Positions 6,755 through 15,269 are shown, counted from the stretch's first letter. The stretch: 35,336 nucleotides of DNA from HGM11416 sp034104345 (GCA_034104345.1 JAXEDY010000024.1:1-35336); one strand, 5' to 3'. Notes: generated from the sequence alone by a model not told the origin. Translations and numbers: made by a program.

Positions 6755-8446
6755 TTAAAATAAACCTGTTATTTTGCCGTTTTCGTCGACGTCGATATTT
6801 TCAGCCGCAGGCTTTTTGGGCAGCCCGGGCATAGTTAAAATATCTCCCGTTAAAACGACGATAAAACCCGCACCCGCCGAAACTTTTACGTTTCTTACTG
6901 TAACTTTAAACCCTGTGGGAGCGCCGATGAGTTCGGGATTATCCGAAAAACTATATTGCGTTTTAGCAATGCACACGGGCAGATTTTTAAACCCGTTTTT
7001 TTCGAGTTTTTCAATCTGTGCGCTTGCGGCGGGCGTAAATATCACGTCGTCGCCGCGATATATTTTTGTAACCACCGCTTTTATTTTTTGCTTTATATCG
7101 AACTCGGCGGGGTAAGCGAAAGTAAAATCACCCTTTTCTTCTGCGCAAAGCCGCACAACTTCTTTCGCAAGTTCTTCGCCGCCCTTGCCGCCTTCTGCCC
7201 ACACGTTAGAAAGTTTAACGTTTACGCCGAGAGTTTTACATTCGTTTATAACCAGATTTATTTCGTCGTCGGTATCCGTCGGAAAACGATTCACCGCCAC
7301 CACGCACGGCAGTTTATAAACCGATTTAACGTTGTCGACATGCCTTAAAAGGTTGCACACGCCTTTTTTTAGCGCGGCAAGATCATGATTTTTAAGTTCG
7401 TCCTTTTTAAGCCCGCCGTGCATTTTCAAAGCGCGCACGGTAGCCACTACCACGACGGCGCTCGGGGTTAAACCCGCCGCGCGGCATTTTATGTCCAAAA
7501 ACTTTTCGGCGCCGAGATCGGCCCCGAAACCCGCTTCGGTTATAACGTAATCGGCAAGTTTAAGCGCGGTTTTTGTTGCTATAACCGAGTTGCAACCGTG
7601 CGCGATATTCGCAAACGGGCCGCCGTGAACGATTGCGGGCGTTGCCTCGAGCGTTTGCACAAGGTTCGGCTTTAACGCGTCTTTTAAAAGTGCGGTCATA
7701 GCGCCCGCCGCCTTTAAATCGCCGGCGGTAACGGGCTTATCTTCGAAAGTGTACGCCACCACCATGCGCGAAAGCCTTTGCTTTAAATCGGTTATCGAAT
7801 CAGCAAGGCACAAAACCGCCATAATTTCGGAAGCGACGGTTATATCGAACCCGTCTTCGCGCGGAACGCCGTTCTTTTCGCCGCCAAGCCCGTCTACGAT
7901 AAAGCGAAGTTGGCGATCGTTCATGTCCACGCAACGTTTCCACGTTATTTTTTTAACGTCGATGTTAAGCGCGTTACCCTGCTGAATGTGGTTATCGAGC
8001 ATAGCGGCAAGCAAATTGTTAGCCGCGCCTATCGCGTGAAAATCGCCCGTAAAGTGCAGGTTTATGTCCTCCATCGGCACGACCTGCGCATAGCCGCCGC
8101 CCGCCGCGCCGCCTTTTATGCCAAACACGGGGCCGAGCGAAGGTTCGCGCAGAGCGACCATAACTTTTTTGCCGATGCGTTTAAGCCCGTCGGCAAGCCC
8201 TATCGTGGTCGTGGTTTTGCCTTCTCCCGCGGGCGTGGGGGTAATAGCCGTAACCAGAACGAGTTTGCCGTTTTTCTTTAAATCGTTGTTTTTCAAAACG
8301 GACAAATCGATTTTCGCCTTATAATTTCCGTAGCGTTCGACGTATTTTTCGTCGATTCCGGCGCTTGCGGCGATTTCTCCGATAGGTTTAAGTTTGCATT
8401 CCTGCGCTATTTCTATATCCGATTTAATTTTTGAAAAGTCTGCCAT
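6755..8446 (-). CDS. fhs: Formate-tetrahydrofolate ligase
   Basis: The 563-residue enzyme makes 10-formyltetrahydrofolate from formate, tetrahydrofolate and ATP in the cytoplasm, feeding purine synthesis and, in acetogens, the methyl branch of the Wood-Ljungdahl pathway. The family P-loop TPTPAGEGKTTTTIGL is at about 70-85. Other family strings are EPSLGPVFGIKGGAAGGGYAQV, INLHFTGDFHAI, the long ITEAGFGADLGAEKF and the end DVDENGKITGLF. Length is typical. The start ATG has only a weak ribosome site (GAGAAAAA). No other one-carbon genes are next to it. A readable promoter lies at 8564-8593 and its leader of about 110 bases shows no riboswitch I recognise. Confidence 0.97.
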   Translation of the reverse strand: MADFSKIKSDIEIAQECKLKPIGEIAASAGIDEKYVERYGNYKAKIDLSVLKNNDLKKNGKLVLVTAITPTPAGEGKTTTTIGLADGLKRIGKKVMVALREPSLGPVFGIKGGAAGGGYAQVVPMEDINLHFTGDFHAIGAANNLLAAMLDNHIQQGNALNIDVKKITWKRCVDMNDRQLRFIVDGLGGEKNGVPREDGFDITVASEIMAVLCLADSITDLKQRLSRMVVAYTFEDKPVTAGDLKAAGAMTALLKDALKPNLVQTLEATPAIVHGGPFANIAHGCNSVIATKTALKLADYVITEAGFGADLGAEKFLDIKCRAAGLTPSAVVVVATVRALKMHGGLKKDELKNHDLAALKKGVCNLLRHVDNVKSVYKLPCVVAVNRFPTDTDDEINLVINECKTLGVNVKLSNVWAEGGKGGEELAKEVVRLCAEEKGDFTFAYPAEFDIKQKIKAVVTKIYRGDDVIFTPAASAQIEKLEKNGFKNLPVCIAKTQYSFSDNPELIGAPTGFKVTVRNVKVSAGAGFIVVLTGDILTMPGLPKKPAAENIDVDENGKITGLF

Positions 8447-8563
8447 TTTTTCTCATTTACGAAAACTAAAAACGCGGCTTAAAAATTTCAAATAAAATTT
8501 TCGCCCGATTTTTACTTTCTTTCCTTATTTTTTTATTAGGATATTTAAAAATTTCTTGCTTAA

Positions 8564-8593
8564 AGTATACACGAAAAAACAGTGCTTTGTCAA
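8564..8593 (-). promoter_or_regulatory. Sigma-A promoter of fhs
   Basis: Minus strand -35 TTGACA (8593-8588), 18-base spacer, -10 TATACT (8569-8564). The predicted start near 8557 gives a leader of about 110 bases. Confidence 0.72.
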
Positions 8594-8729
8594 TGCTTTT
8601 AAGGTTTTTATTTTTTTGATTTTCGGCTATATTTTTGCACTTTCGGTTTAACGCCCGTTTTTTTACTCTTATGCCCCCGCGACGACTACCCTCGCCGACC
8701 GAAACCTTGGTTAAAACCTTAAAAAAATC

Positions 8730-8758
8730 TTGACTAAAACTTTGTTTTGATATATAAT
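8730..8758 (+). promoter_or_regulatory. Sigma-A promoter of the flavodiiron protein gene
   Basis: -35 TTGACT (8730-8735), 17-base spacer, -10 TATAAT (8753-8758). The start is expected near 8765. The leader holds a small GCCC-TTAC-GGGC hairpin (8827-8838) just before the GGAG ribosome site, which could affect translation. Confidence 0.82.
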
Positions 8759-8851
8759 TTAACGTATGATTTTAATCGCGCGGAAGAACTGCGCAAAAAA
8801 ACAAAAACCGAAAAAATAACGAAACGCCCTTACGGGCAAACGGAGAACATT

Positions 8852-10036
8852 ATGTATATAAACGACGACGTAATTTATTTAGGCGTAAACGATTTTGAGA
8901 CCGACCTTTTCGAAGGGCAATATAAAGTGCCCGACGGAATGGCTTATAACTCGTATGCGGTGGGCGGCAACGGCGAAAAACTTGCCGTTTTCGATACGGT
9001 GGACAAGCGTTTTTCGCAAAACTGGCTTGAAAACGTTAAAGCCGCCTGCGACAAAAAAGGCAGAACGCCCGATTACCTTATAATTCAACACATGGAACCC
9101 GATCATTCGGCTTCGATTGCGGATTTTATAAAAATCTATCCCGAAACGACGGTTGTAGGCAACAAAAAGACTTTCGTTATGATAGGCAATTTTTTCGGCA
9201 GCGACTTTTTAAACGAGCTTAACAAACTCGAAGTTGCAAACGGCGGCGAACTGTCGCTAGGTACAACCGTTTTAAAATTTGTTTTTGCGCCTATGGTGCA
9301 TTGGCCCGAAGTTATGCTTACTTATGACCAAACCCATAAAATTTTATTTTCTGCCGACGCGTTCGGCAAGTTCGGCGCAATAAACGACGACGAAAAACAA
9401 GAGGACTGGGCTTGCGAAGCACGCAGATATTATTTCGGAATAGTCGGGAAATACGGCGCGCAGGTTCAACCGGTTTTAAAGCAGGCGGCGGCGCTTGACA
9501 TTAAAACGATATGTCCGTTGCACGGACCTGTTTTGACCGAAAACTTGGGATATTATTTAAAACTTTACGATATGTGGTCGGCTTATAAACCGGAAACCGA
9601 AGGGGTTTTTATCGCATACACGTCGGTTTACGGCAACACGAAAAAAGCCGCCTTACTTTTAGCCGAAAAGTTAAAGCAAAAAGGCGAAACCGTGGCTTTA
9701 ACCGACCTTGCGCGAAGCGATATGGCCGAAGCGATAGAAGACGCTTTCAGATATTCTAAACTCGTTTTGGCAACCACCACTTATAACGGCGAAGTATTCC
9801 CCTTTATGCGCACGTTTATAGAAGAGCTTAAAGAACGCAACTTTAAAAATCGCACCGTGGGCTTTATCGAAAACGGCTCGTGGGCGCCCATGGCTAAAAA
9901 AGTTATGCTTGACATGTTCGACGGACTTAAAGATATACTCTATACAGAAAATTCGGTGACTATCCATTCGGCACTCAACGACGAAAACCTTTTAAGCATT
10001 GAAAATTTAGCTTGCGAACTTGCCTCAAAAAAATAA
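8852..10036 (+). CDS. Flavodiiron protein (FprA-type A-type flavoprotein)
   Basis: The protein (394 residues from the chosen start) reduces oxygen, or in some members nitric oxide, with electrons from rubredoxin or NADH systems, protecting anaerobes from oxidative stress. The N-terminal metallo-beta-lactamase-like domain carries the diiron ligands H80-x-E82-x-D84 (QHMEPDHS), H150 (MVHWPE), D169 (SADAFGKFG) and H224 (PLHGPVL). The C-terminal flavodoxin domain starts at about 250 with the FMN loop TSVYGNT. I choose the ATG at 8852 over an in-frame start at 8747 because GGAG lies 6 bases upstream and the promoter's -10 box lies inside the longer frame. A repeat hairpin follows the stop codon directly. 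Confidence 0.95.
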   Translation: MYINDDVIYLGVNDFETDLFEGQYKVPDGMAYNSYAVGGNGEKLAVFDTVDKRFSQNWLENVKAACDKKGRTPDYLIIQHMEPDHSASIADFIKIYPETTVVGNKKTFVMIGNFFGSDFLNELNKLEVANGGELSLGTTVLKFVFAPMVHWPEVMLTYDQTHKILFSADAFGKFGAINDDEKQEDWACEARRYYFGIVGKYGAQVQPVLKQAAALDIKTICPLHGPVLTENLGYYLKLYDMWSAYKPETEGVFIAYTSVYGNTKKAALLLAEKLKQKGETVALTDLARSDMAEAIEDAFRYSKLVLATTTYNGEVFPFMRTFIEELKERNFKNRTVGFIENGSWAPMAKKVMLDMFDGLKDILYTENSVTIHSALNDENLLSIENLACELASKK

Positions 10037-10070
10037 AAAGTGCGGCTATAAGCCCGTTATCGACATTTTC
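10035..10070 (+). repeat. CTATAGG-loop repeat, copy 5 (GCCCGT variant, after fprA)
   Basis: AAAAAGTGCGGCTATAAGCC followed by CGTTATCGACATTTTC begins at the fprA stop codon. GTG/CAT and the A/T arms pair, and an inner GGCT-ATA-AGCC hairpin is possible. It is sense to fprA and probably serves as its 3' end. Confidence 0.78.
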
Positions 10071-10115
10071 AATAAAAAACGGCGAAAGCAAAAACGCTTT
10101 AGCCGTTTTATTTAT

Positions 10116-10353
10116 GGATTGCAATCATTATCACTAACTATTTTTGCGGGCATAAATCGGTTTTTGCAAGGCAAACGACCGACCGCAAGCGGCGATTTCT
10201 TCTCCGCAAAAATGCGCAGCACCGAAAAGAGATTATTTTTTGATGATTTTTCGCGAGCGTGAACGAAGTCGTAACGGACGTACTACGAGCGAACGGTCAT
10301 GGAAAAGGGCTAAAAAGCCGCCTTTTCGGTAATTAGTGATGCCGAATGGAATC
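10116..10353. mobile_element. MITE-like element, shorter copy (238 bp)
   Basis: Non-coding element with imperfect terminal inverted repeats (left GGATTGCAATCATTATCACT; right end complementary, CGATTCCATTCGGCATCACT). It shares long identical blocks with 34541-34836, including AAGCGGCGATTTCTTCTCCG, ATGCGCAGCACCGAAAAGAG and TACTACGAGCGAACGGTC. The segment CGGTTTTTGCAAGGCAAACG here matches the reverse complement of the inner arm of the longer copy, as expected if a hairpin interior was lost or inverted. No transposase is encoded. It ends 10 bases before the surface-protein stop codon. Confidence 0.75.
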
Positions 10354-10362
10354 GTTATTTTA

Positions 10363-12192
10363 TTATTTTTGTTTGCGTTTTAACAAGGCTGCAACCGAAA
10401 CCGCGGCAAGAGCAACAAGTACTGCGCTTCCGCCTAAATCCGAACGGCAACCGCTTTTTGCGGGTGTGGGTTTATCGGGGGAAGCTTCGGTATAAACAGC
10501 TTCGATTATAAGGTTATCTCCGAAATCGAGAGTGTAATCGCTCCATTTACCCGTATATCCTTCTTTTTCGGGGACGGCGGGCAGATTAAGTTTTTGGGTT
10601 TCGGCGGTGTATAAAATAGTTTTATAAACCTTTCCGTCAACCGTTAAAGTAGCCGTATACGCAATAGGCATATATTCGACGGTTACTATTTGTTCTTCGG
10701 TTTTTTCTAAACTCCATTGTTTCCATACTCCGATATAATGCGGCTTGTTAGGAGCCTTTGGCGGGTGAATTTCGTCTAAGATATAATCCGCTTCGTCGGC
10801 GTAATATTCAAAAACATAATCGTCCGCTCCTTCTGCCCTGAAAATGATTTTGCACTTTTTGGGCGCGGGTTCGGCTTTAACTATATATTTAATAACGCAT
10901 TCGCTTTTGTTGCCGCTTGCGTCGGTTGCCGTTACGGTAAGCGTATGCTCGCCTTCGGTAAGTCTGCCGTTGCGGTCGAGCGCGCCTTCTGACCAGACTT
11001 TTTTAACGTTTACAACGCCCGAATTGTCGGTTACGGTAACAGAATCGTCGAAAGGATAAGCACCTTTTACAACCGTAAACTCGGTTACGGGTGCGGTTAT
11101 TACGGGATCTTCTTCATCAAGCGGAACCAAATCAACGACAAAGTTATCTATATACGTTATTGTTCTTGCGTTGCAACGTAACCAGAACGTGAATTTTTCG
11201 AGTTTCCCATTGTTGCAAATTTTATCGATCTGCGCAGCCGAAAACTCTATATCCATCCAACGGTCGGTATTTTGCCCTATCGCATAGGCTTGAAACGAAG
11301 ACGTGCTTCCGGTATCGGGAATCCTTAACACAGGGTAACTTCCCGTATCGGCATCGGTTTTGCAAACGTAAATTCTGAATTTAATCGAACGAATTCTATC
11401 CCGCGCTATATTTGCTTTTGAAAAATCAAACGACATATCGAGCGAGCCGGTGGGCGTAAGTCCTTCGATTTTAAGCACGTTACCAAAATACCCTGCGGGA
11501 ACGCCGAATTTTTCGGCCACATCCTTACCTACAACGCCAAGCAAACACTTTCCCGAAATATTGTTTTCCGCATTGTTGTTATAGTTTACGTATTCGAAAG
11601 TCCCGTCACCGAAAACAGCGGCAGGCAAAAGCGATTTTATATAAAACTCGCTGTATTGATTTATTCCCGCGTCGGCATAACGCACAATCATGTCACCCGA
11701 CGAAACAACGTCGCAATCGTAAGCAATAGTTTTTTCGTTTTCACCGATAGTGTATTTAAAAGAAATTTTAATTTTTGTTTCAGACAAAGTTTCGATTTTT
11801 AAAACTGCGTTTACGTATTCTTTCAACGCTTCGACGTTTTCTTCCGTTGCAAAAACCGAGCCGCGCGTAAAAGTGCCGTCGCTGTAACCGCAAGCCATAA
11901 ATTTTAACGCTTCGTTGTTATTTTTATAAAAATATATGCCGTAAGAGCCAATGCAAAACGCGACGCGCGTAACTTTTTCAAAGTTGCCTATTTTAAATGC
12001 AAACTTAACCGAATCACCCATTGAAAGAGTCTTTGTTCCGCTCATCGTGCATTTGTTGTATAACTCGATCTCTCCACCCGGAGCCAACGTAGTTACTTCC
12101 GCCATATCATAAACGTTTTGCGTTTCCGCATATACGTTTTCAGGCAAAAAAGTAAACGCCGAAACAAAAACCGAAGCGATAACAACAGCCAA
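10363..12192 (-). CDS. Large cell-surface protein with Ig-like and InlB-like domains and C-terminal anchor; start codon frameshifted
   Basis: The 609-residue frame encodes an exported, membrane-anchored protein of unknown role. It has a signal peptide (ending VYAE), two beta-rich domains (about 25-205 and 205-360), an Ig-like domain (about 365-440: VTVTDNSGVV, LTVTATDASGNKSE), two short InlB/beta-grasp-like units (about 445-575: KQWSLEKTEEQIVTVEYMP, GKWSDYTLDFGDNLIIEAVY), a Pro linker, and a tail SGCRS-LGG followed by a hydrophobic helix and KRKQK. The frame opens only at a TTG. The natural ATG at 12209-12207, 15 bases after the upstream stop codon, is one base out of frame: a tract of six A follows it where seven would give MKKILFLAVV and a complete signal peptide. 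It is the second gene after the phosphatase. Confidence 0.75.
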   Translation of the reverse strand: MAVVIASVFVSAFTFLPENVYAETQNVYDMAEVTTLAPGGEIELYNKCTMSGTKTLSMGDSVKFAFKIGNFEKVTRVAFCIGSYGIYFYKNNNEALKFMACGYSDGTFTRGSVFATEENVEALKEYVNAVLKIETLSETKIKISFKYTIGENEKTIAYDCDVVSSGDMIVRYADAGINQYSEFYIKSLLPAAVFGDGTFEYVNYNNNAENNISGKCLLGVVGKDVAEKFGVPAGYFGNVLKIEGLTPTGSLDMSFDFSKANIARDRIRSIKFRIYVCKTDADTGSYPVLRIPDTGSTSSFQAYAIGQNTDRWMDIEFSAAQIDKICNNGKLEKFTFWLRCNARTITYIDNFVVDLVPLDEEDPVITAPVTEFTVVKGAYPFDDSVTVTDNSGVVNVKKVWSEGALDRNGRLTEGEHTLTVTATDASGNKSECVIKYIVKAEPAPKKCKIIFRAEGADDYVFEYYADEADYILDEIHPPKAPNKPHYIGVWKQWSLEKTEEQIVTVEYMPIAYTATLTVDGKVYKTILYTAETQKLNLPAVPEKEGYTGKWSDYTLDFGDNLIIEAVYTEASPDKPTPAKSGCRSDLGGSAVLVALAAVSVAALLKRKQK

Positions 12193-12224
12193 AAATAATA
12201 TTTTTTCATATTCTCACCACGTCT

Positions 12225-13361
12225 TTATTCTAAAATAAGTTTTCTGATCGACTCGATTTCGGTTTCGGTAACACCGAGAGCAAGCGCATAGTTAGTTGCT
12301 TTTTCGCAAAGAGTGGTTCCGCTTGAACTGAGCGTATAAAGAAACGAGCAAGTATAATCTATCCAATCCGGACATTCCGTTTTTCCGTCCGAAGTTCCTT
12401 CCGACGAAAAATACGTCAACTCGTAATCACGCAGTATGTCTTCTTTCTCAACGCCGCAGATAGCAAGAATAAACATGGCAAGAGTTCCCGTGCGATCCCT
12501 GCCTATTTGACAATGAAATAAAATAGGATAATTTTCGGGATAAGCAAAAAGTTTAATTTCGTCACGCAAAGCATTGCGATAATCCATCGTTCCGTTAATT
12601 CCCGAAGGATCTCCCGTATAAGACGGCGCTTGTTTAACCACAATATTGACGTCGTCGCCAAGCGGCGAAACCGATGGAGCATGAACCCCGCGTAAGTCAA
12701 GGTCGGTCCTTATACCAAGGCGTTTTGCCTCTCTTATTCCGGCTTCGGTAACAGAGTCTAAATTAGCCGAACGATAAACCATTCCGTATTTGGTAGTTTT
12801 TCCGTCGGAGGTTTTAATCCCGCCGAGATCGCGCGCGTTCGAAACGCCATCTATCGTTATCGTCCTAACGCTTCCTTTCGTTGTAAAACAATACGTTTTT
12901 GAATTTTTTTCTTCGTCGTTTTGCAGGGTGGCTCTTATCTTCCAATAATATTTAGTACCGGGAATAAGATTTTCGATTTTTATCGAATTTTTTACGGTAA
13001 TAAATATTTCGGCGTTTTCAAATCTTGCGTTATCTGCTAAAAACACCTGATAATATTTACCGTTTTCACATTCCCATTCGATTGTAACCGGCGTCATCAT
13101 AAAAGTATCGCCTTTTCCGAAATAACCAGCCGCTACGCTGTAACCCTTTGTGTAATTAGCAAAATAATCGGCAATACCTGCGTTGTCGAGCGTTAAAACC
13201 GAATTCTGCGCGGGCGAAATTACCGTTATTACGTCGGATTTTTCAGCAGAAGAGGCTGACTTTTCGGCGTTTACAACCGAAAAACCCACACCCCCCACGC
13301 CTAAAACAGCCGACAAAGCAAGCACTATCGCCGCCGCTTTTAAAAGCAAACTCTTTTTCAT
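12225..13361 (-). CDS. Secreted tyrosine-phosphatase-like protein (Y_phosphatase3 type)
   Basis: The 378-residue protein has an N-terminal signal peptide (MKKSLLLKAAAIVLALSAV, cleavage near VNAE), a fibronectin-III-like beta domain (about 85-162, ending TKYYWKIRATL then YCFTTKG) and a C-terminal phosphatase domain. The CX5R active-site loop is HCQIGRDRTG with C284 and R290. The family entry motifs NARDLGG (176-182) and YRSANL are present. This matches the bacterial tyrosine/lipid phosphatases of the PF13350 type, here predicted to act outside the cell. It likely forms an operon with the surface protein, whose ATG lies 15 bases past this stop. The ribosome site AAGGAG is strong. A -10 box TATAAT is at 13421-13416, without a clear -35. 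Confidence 0.9.
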   Translation of the reverse strand: MKKSLLLKAAAIVLALSAVLGVGGVGFSVVNAEKSASSAEKSDVITVISPAQNSVLTLDNAGIADYFANYTKGYSVAAGYFGKGDTFMMTPVTIEWECENGKYYQVFLADNARFENAEIFITVKNSIKIENLIPGTKYYWKIRATLQNDEEKNSKTYCFTTKGSVRTITIDGVSNARDLGGIKTSDGKTTKYGMVYRSANLDSVTEAGIREAKRLGIRTDLDLRGVHAPSVSPLGDDVNIVVKQAPSYTGDPSGINGTMDYRNALRDEIKLFAYPENYPILFHCQIGRDRTGTLAMFILAICGVEKEDILRDYELTYFSSEGTSDGKTECPDWIDYTCSFLYTLSSSGTTLCEKATNYALALGVTETEIESIRKLILE

Positions 13362-13547
13362 TTTTCTCTCCTTATAAAAATTTTTTCGGCATCGCCGCGT
13401 TTAGCCGCATACCTTATTATATATAGCGAAAAAAATTTTAACACGGCATTTGCTTTTCGTCTTGTTTTATTTTATTTAAAAAGTGCTTTTTTTAAATTAT
13501 TTTTAATCCCGAAAAAAAATCACGCTTTTGTTTTTTCATAAAGAGCA

Positions 13548-13596
13548 TAAAAAAACCCTTAAAAAGGGCATAAAAAAAACCCTTAAAAAGGGTTTG
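13548..13596 (-). terminator. Duplicated intrinsic terminators after the P-loop kinase gene
   Basis: On the minus strand AAACCCTT-TTT-AAGGGTTT followed by T5 is an 8-bp terminator. A second copy, CCCTT-TTT-AAGGG plus T7, follows directly. The block CATAAAAAAACCCTTAAAAA occurs twice in a row on the plus strand, so one terminator arose by tandem duplication. Both come after the repeat hairpin at 13597-13631. Confidence 0.75.
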
Positions 13597-13631
13597 AAAG
13601 TGCCGTTAACGGGTTTATAGCGGCACTTTTT
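13597..13631 (-). repeat. CTATAGG-loop repeat, copy 6 (perfect 9-bp hairpin)
   Basis: Minus strand AAAGTGCCG, loop CTATAAACCCGTTAA, CGGCACTTT: a perfect 9-bp stem starting at the stop codon of the P-loop kinase gene. It is the clearest member of the GCCCGTTA-like variant and is sense to the gene. Confidence 0.85.
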
Positions 13632-14163
13632 AATTAAAGCGCGGTTTTATGTTCTTATCGAAAAACGCGTTGAAGTCTTTTTCTAAAAATTCAACCGTAT
13701 CGTTGTTTCCGCTGTAAATCAAATCGTAGGGGTAATTTTCGACTCCGTCGTCGGCGGCGTTGCCGAACGTTTTTTTAACGAAAAATTTATCGTTGCGTTT
13801 AACCAAAAGGGTTAAAACGTTAACGCCCTTTTCGGCGCAAGCCTTAACAACTTTTTCTATTTCGTCGCTTTCGCGGATATGCGCGAACATTATCTGCTCG
13901 TCGCTACCCAAAAATTCGTCGACGTTTTGCATTATATAATTAAACGGATAATCGTTATACGCAATTAAAATCTGCTTCAAGTCGGCGAGCATTTTGCGGG
14001 CTTTATCGTCTTTTTCGCCCCGCCAGCCGAACTCTGCGGCTATTTTTTTTACGGGATCTATTGCCGAAACGTTTTTAACTTTGTATCTTTTTGCGGTTAT
14101 TTTGCAAATCGTATCTTTACCCGACCTGCCCTGACCGTTTATTATTATCAATAACTTGTTCAT
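13630..14163 (-). CDS. P-loop kinase, nucleotide (dNMP) kinase-like
   Basis: The 177-residue protein begins with a P-loop, LLIIINGQGRSGKDTICK (about 4-21), and has later FGWRGEKDDKARKMLADLKQ and IMFAHIRESDEIEKV. The GxGxxGKDT variant and these short helical blocks resemble deoxynucleoside monophosphate kinases of the phage-T4 gp1 type and related uncharacterised nucleotide kinases. A cytoplasmic phosphotransferase is likely; the substrate is not certain. Its ATG overlaps the TGA of the upstream EamA gene by 4 bases (ATGA), so the two are translationally coupled. A perfect repeat hairpin begins at its stop codon and two further terminators follow. Confidence 0.65.
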   Translation of the reverse strand: MNKLLIIINGQGRSGKDTICKITAKRYKVKNVSAIDPVKKIAAEFGWRGEKDDKARKMLADLKQILIAYNDYPFNYIMQNVDEFLGSDEQIMFAHIRESDEIEKVVKACAEKGVNVLTLLVKRNDKFFVKKTFGNAADDGVENYPYDLIYSGNNDTVEFLEKDFNAFFDKNIKPRFN

Positions 14164-15164
14164 TTTTCTGCCTTTATATTTTCATTTTCGGCTGCGTTTT
14201 TAACCGAAACTACGTCGGATTTTACTTCCTCGCTTTCTATGGTAACCGAAGCGTTTGATTTTTTCAACTTTGAAAAATCGAGTTGGGCAAGAATAACCGC
14301 GCCGAAAACGAGCACGCTTCCGATAAACTCATAAATAGTCATTATTTCGTGCTTAAACATTCTGCCCGAAAGGGCGGCGAACACCGATTCTAAACTCATA
14401 ATAAGCACGGCTATCGTGGCGGGAACGTATTTTTGCCCGAGAATCTGAAGCGTATAAGCAATTCCGCCCGAAAAAACGCCCGCATAAATTATAGGCCACC
14501 ACGCGGCAAAAATATCGTTGAAGTTCGGTTTTTCAAAAATAAGCGCAAGAATTATATCGGCTACGGTGCAAACCGAAAACTGCATAAACGAAAGCAAAAC
14601 TCCGTCTACGTCCGAAGCGAATTTTTCGACCGCAAGAATGTGCGCGGCAAAAAACAGCGCCGAAATCAAAACGAGCAAATCGCCCACAGAAAGTTGAAAC
14701 CCGTTGCCGATAAGGCATATAAGAGCGAATCCGCCGAGCGCTATAACGACGGCAACCCATAAATTCCATTTTGGGCGCTTGCCTATTATAAGCCCCATAA
14801 GCGGTACGATAATGATGTAAAGCGCGGTTATAAAACCCGATTTACCCACAGTCGTACGCGCTATTCCGAACTGCTGAACGGTGGTTGCCACGGTGATAAA
14901 TATACCGCAGATAAGCCCCGCGATAAGCGTATTTTTGCGCTTTTCGGGTGCAACGGGCGCTATAACCGTAAATTTTTTGTTTTTTATCGATTGCATTATA
15001 ACAAGCGTTATAAAAATCGCAATCGCCGCAAGAAAACTGCGCACGCCGTTCATCGTAAACGGAGAGATATGATCCATTGCGTCGCTCTGCGCGACGAACG
15101 AACTGCCCCAAATAAACGCCGTAAGCACAAGCATTATTATTCCGAACGTTTTTTTCGACTTCAT
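14160..15164 (-). CDS. EamA/DMT-family transporter
   Basis: The 334-residue integral membrane protein has about ten hydrophobic helices in two similar halves, the layout of the drug/metabolite transporter (EamA) family. It begins with MLVLTAFIWGSSFVAQ, the usual N-terminal helix with WGSSF. Second-half landmarks include GGIAYTLQILGQKYVPATIA and LIMSLESVFAALSGRMF, both common in this family. The last ~40 residues are a charged tail. Such proteins export or import small metabolites; the substrate cannot be read. It is the first gene of a pair with the P-loop kinase. An extended -10 promoter and a perfect palindrome lie upstream (15223-15269). Confidence 0.9.
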   Translation of the reverse strand: MKSKKTFGIIMLVLTAFIWGSSFVAQSDAMDHISPFTMNGVRSFLAAIAIFITLVIMQSIKNKKFTVIAPVAPEKRKNTLIAGLICGIFITVATTVQQFGIARTTVGKSGFITALYIIIVPLMGLIIGKRPKWNLWVAVVIALGGFALICLIGNGFQLSVGDLLVLISALFFAAHILAVEKFASDVDGVLLSFMQFSVCTVADIILALIFEKPNFNDIFAAWWPIIYAGVFSGGIAYTLQILGQKYVPATIAVLIMSLESVFAALSGRMFKHEIMTIYEFIGSVLVFGAVILAQLDFSKLKKSNASVTIESEEVKSDVVSVKNAAENENIKAEK

Positions 15165-15222
15165 TTTTACCTGAAATAAAAAACGTTTTTTACATCGATT
15201 GTATGATTCGTTTTTTACCTTT

Positions 15223-15239
15223 TATTCATTTTATGAATA
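15223..15239. promoter_or_regulatory. Perfect 17-bp palindrome (possible operator) before the EamA gene
   Basis: TATTCAT-TTT-ATGAATA is an exact inverted repeat directly downstream of the -10 box at 15241-15246, covering the expected transcription start. This is where a repressor would block initiation. No adjacent regulator gene suggests which protein binds. Confidence 0.45.
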
Positions 15240-15240
15240 C

Positions 15241-15269
15241 ATGATAACACATGACAAAAACAAAGGCAA
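15241..15269 (-). promoter_or_regulatory. Sigma-A promoter of the EamA-kinase operon
   Basis: Minus strand -35 TTGCCT (15269-15264), 17-base spacer ending in TGT (extended -10), -10 TATCAT (15246-15241). Confidence 0.6.

Noticed and set aside
8447..8557. Tetrahydrofolate riboswitch before fhs
   Set aside because: The leader is AT-rich with no recognisable conserved segments of that class.
8747..8851. Upstream in-frame start for the flavodiiron protein
   Set aside because: It overlaps the -10 box of the promoter and lacks a ribosome site; the ATG at 8852 has GGAG and matches the family N-terminus.
10020..10262. 80-codon plus-strand frame after fprA
   Set aside because: It overlaps the fprA end, a repeat and a MITE-like element and has no protein-like features.
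12503..12700. 65-codon minus-strand frame within the phosphatase gene
   Set aside because: It is an alternative frame inside a well-supported gene, with no ribosome site.
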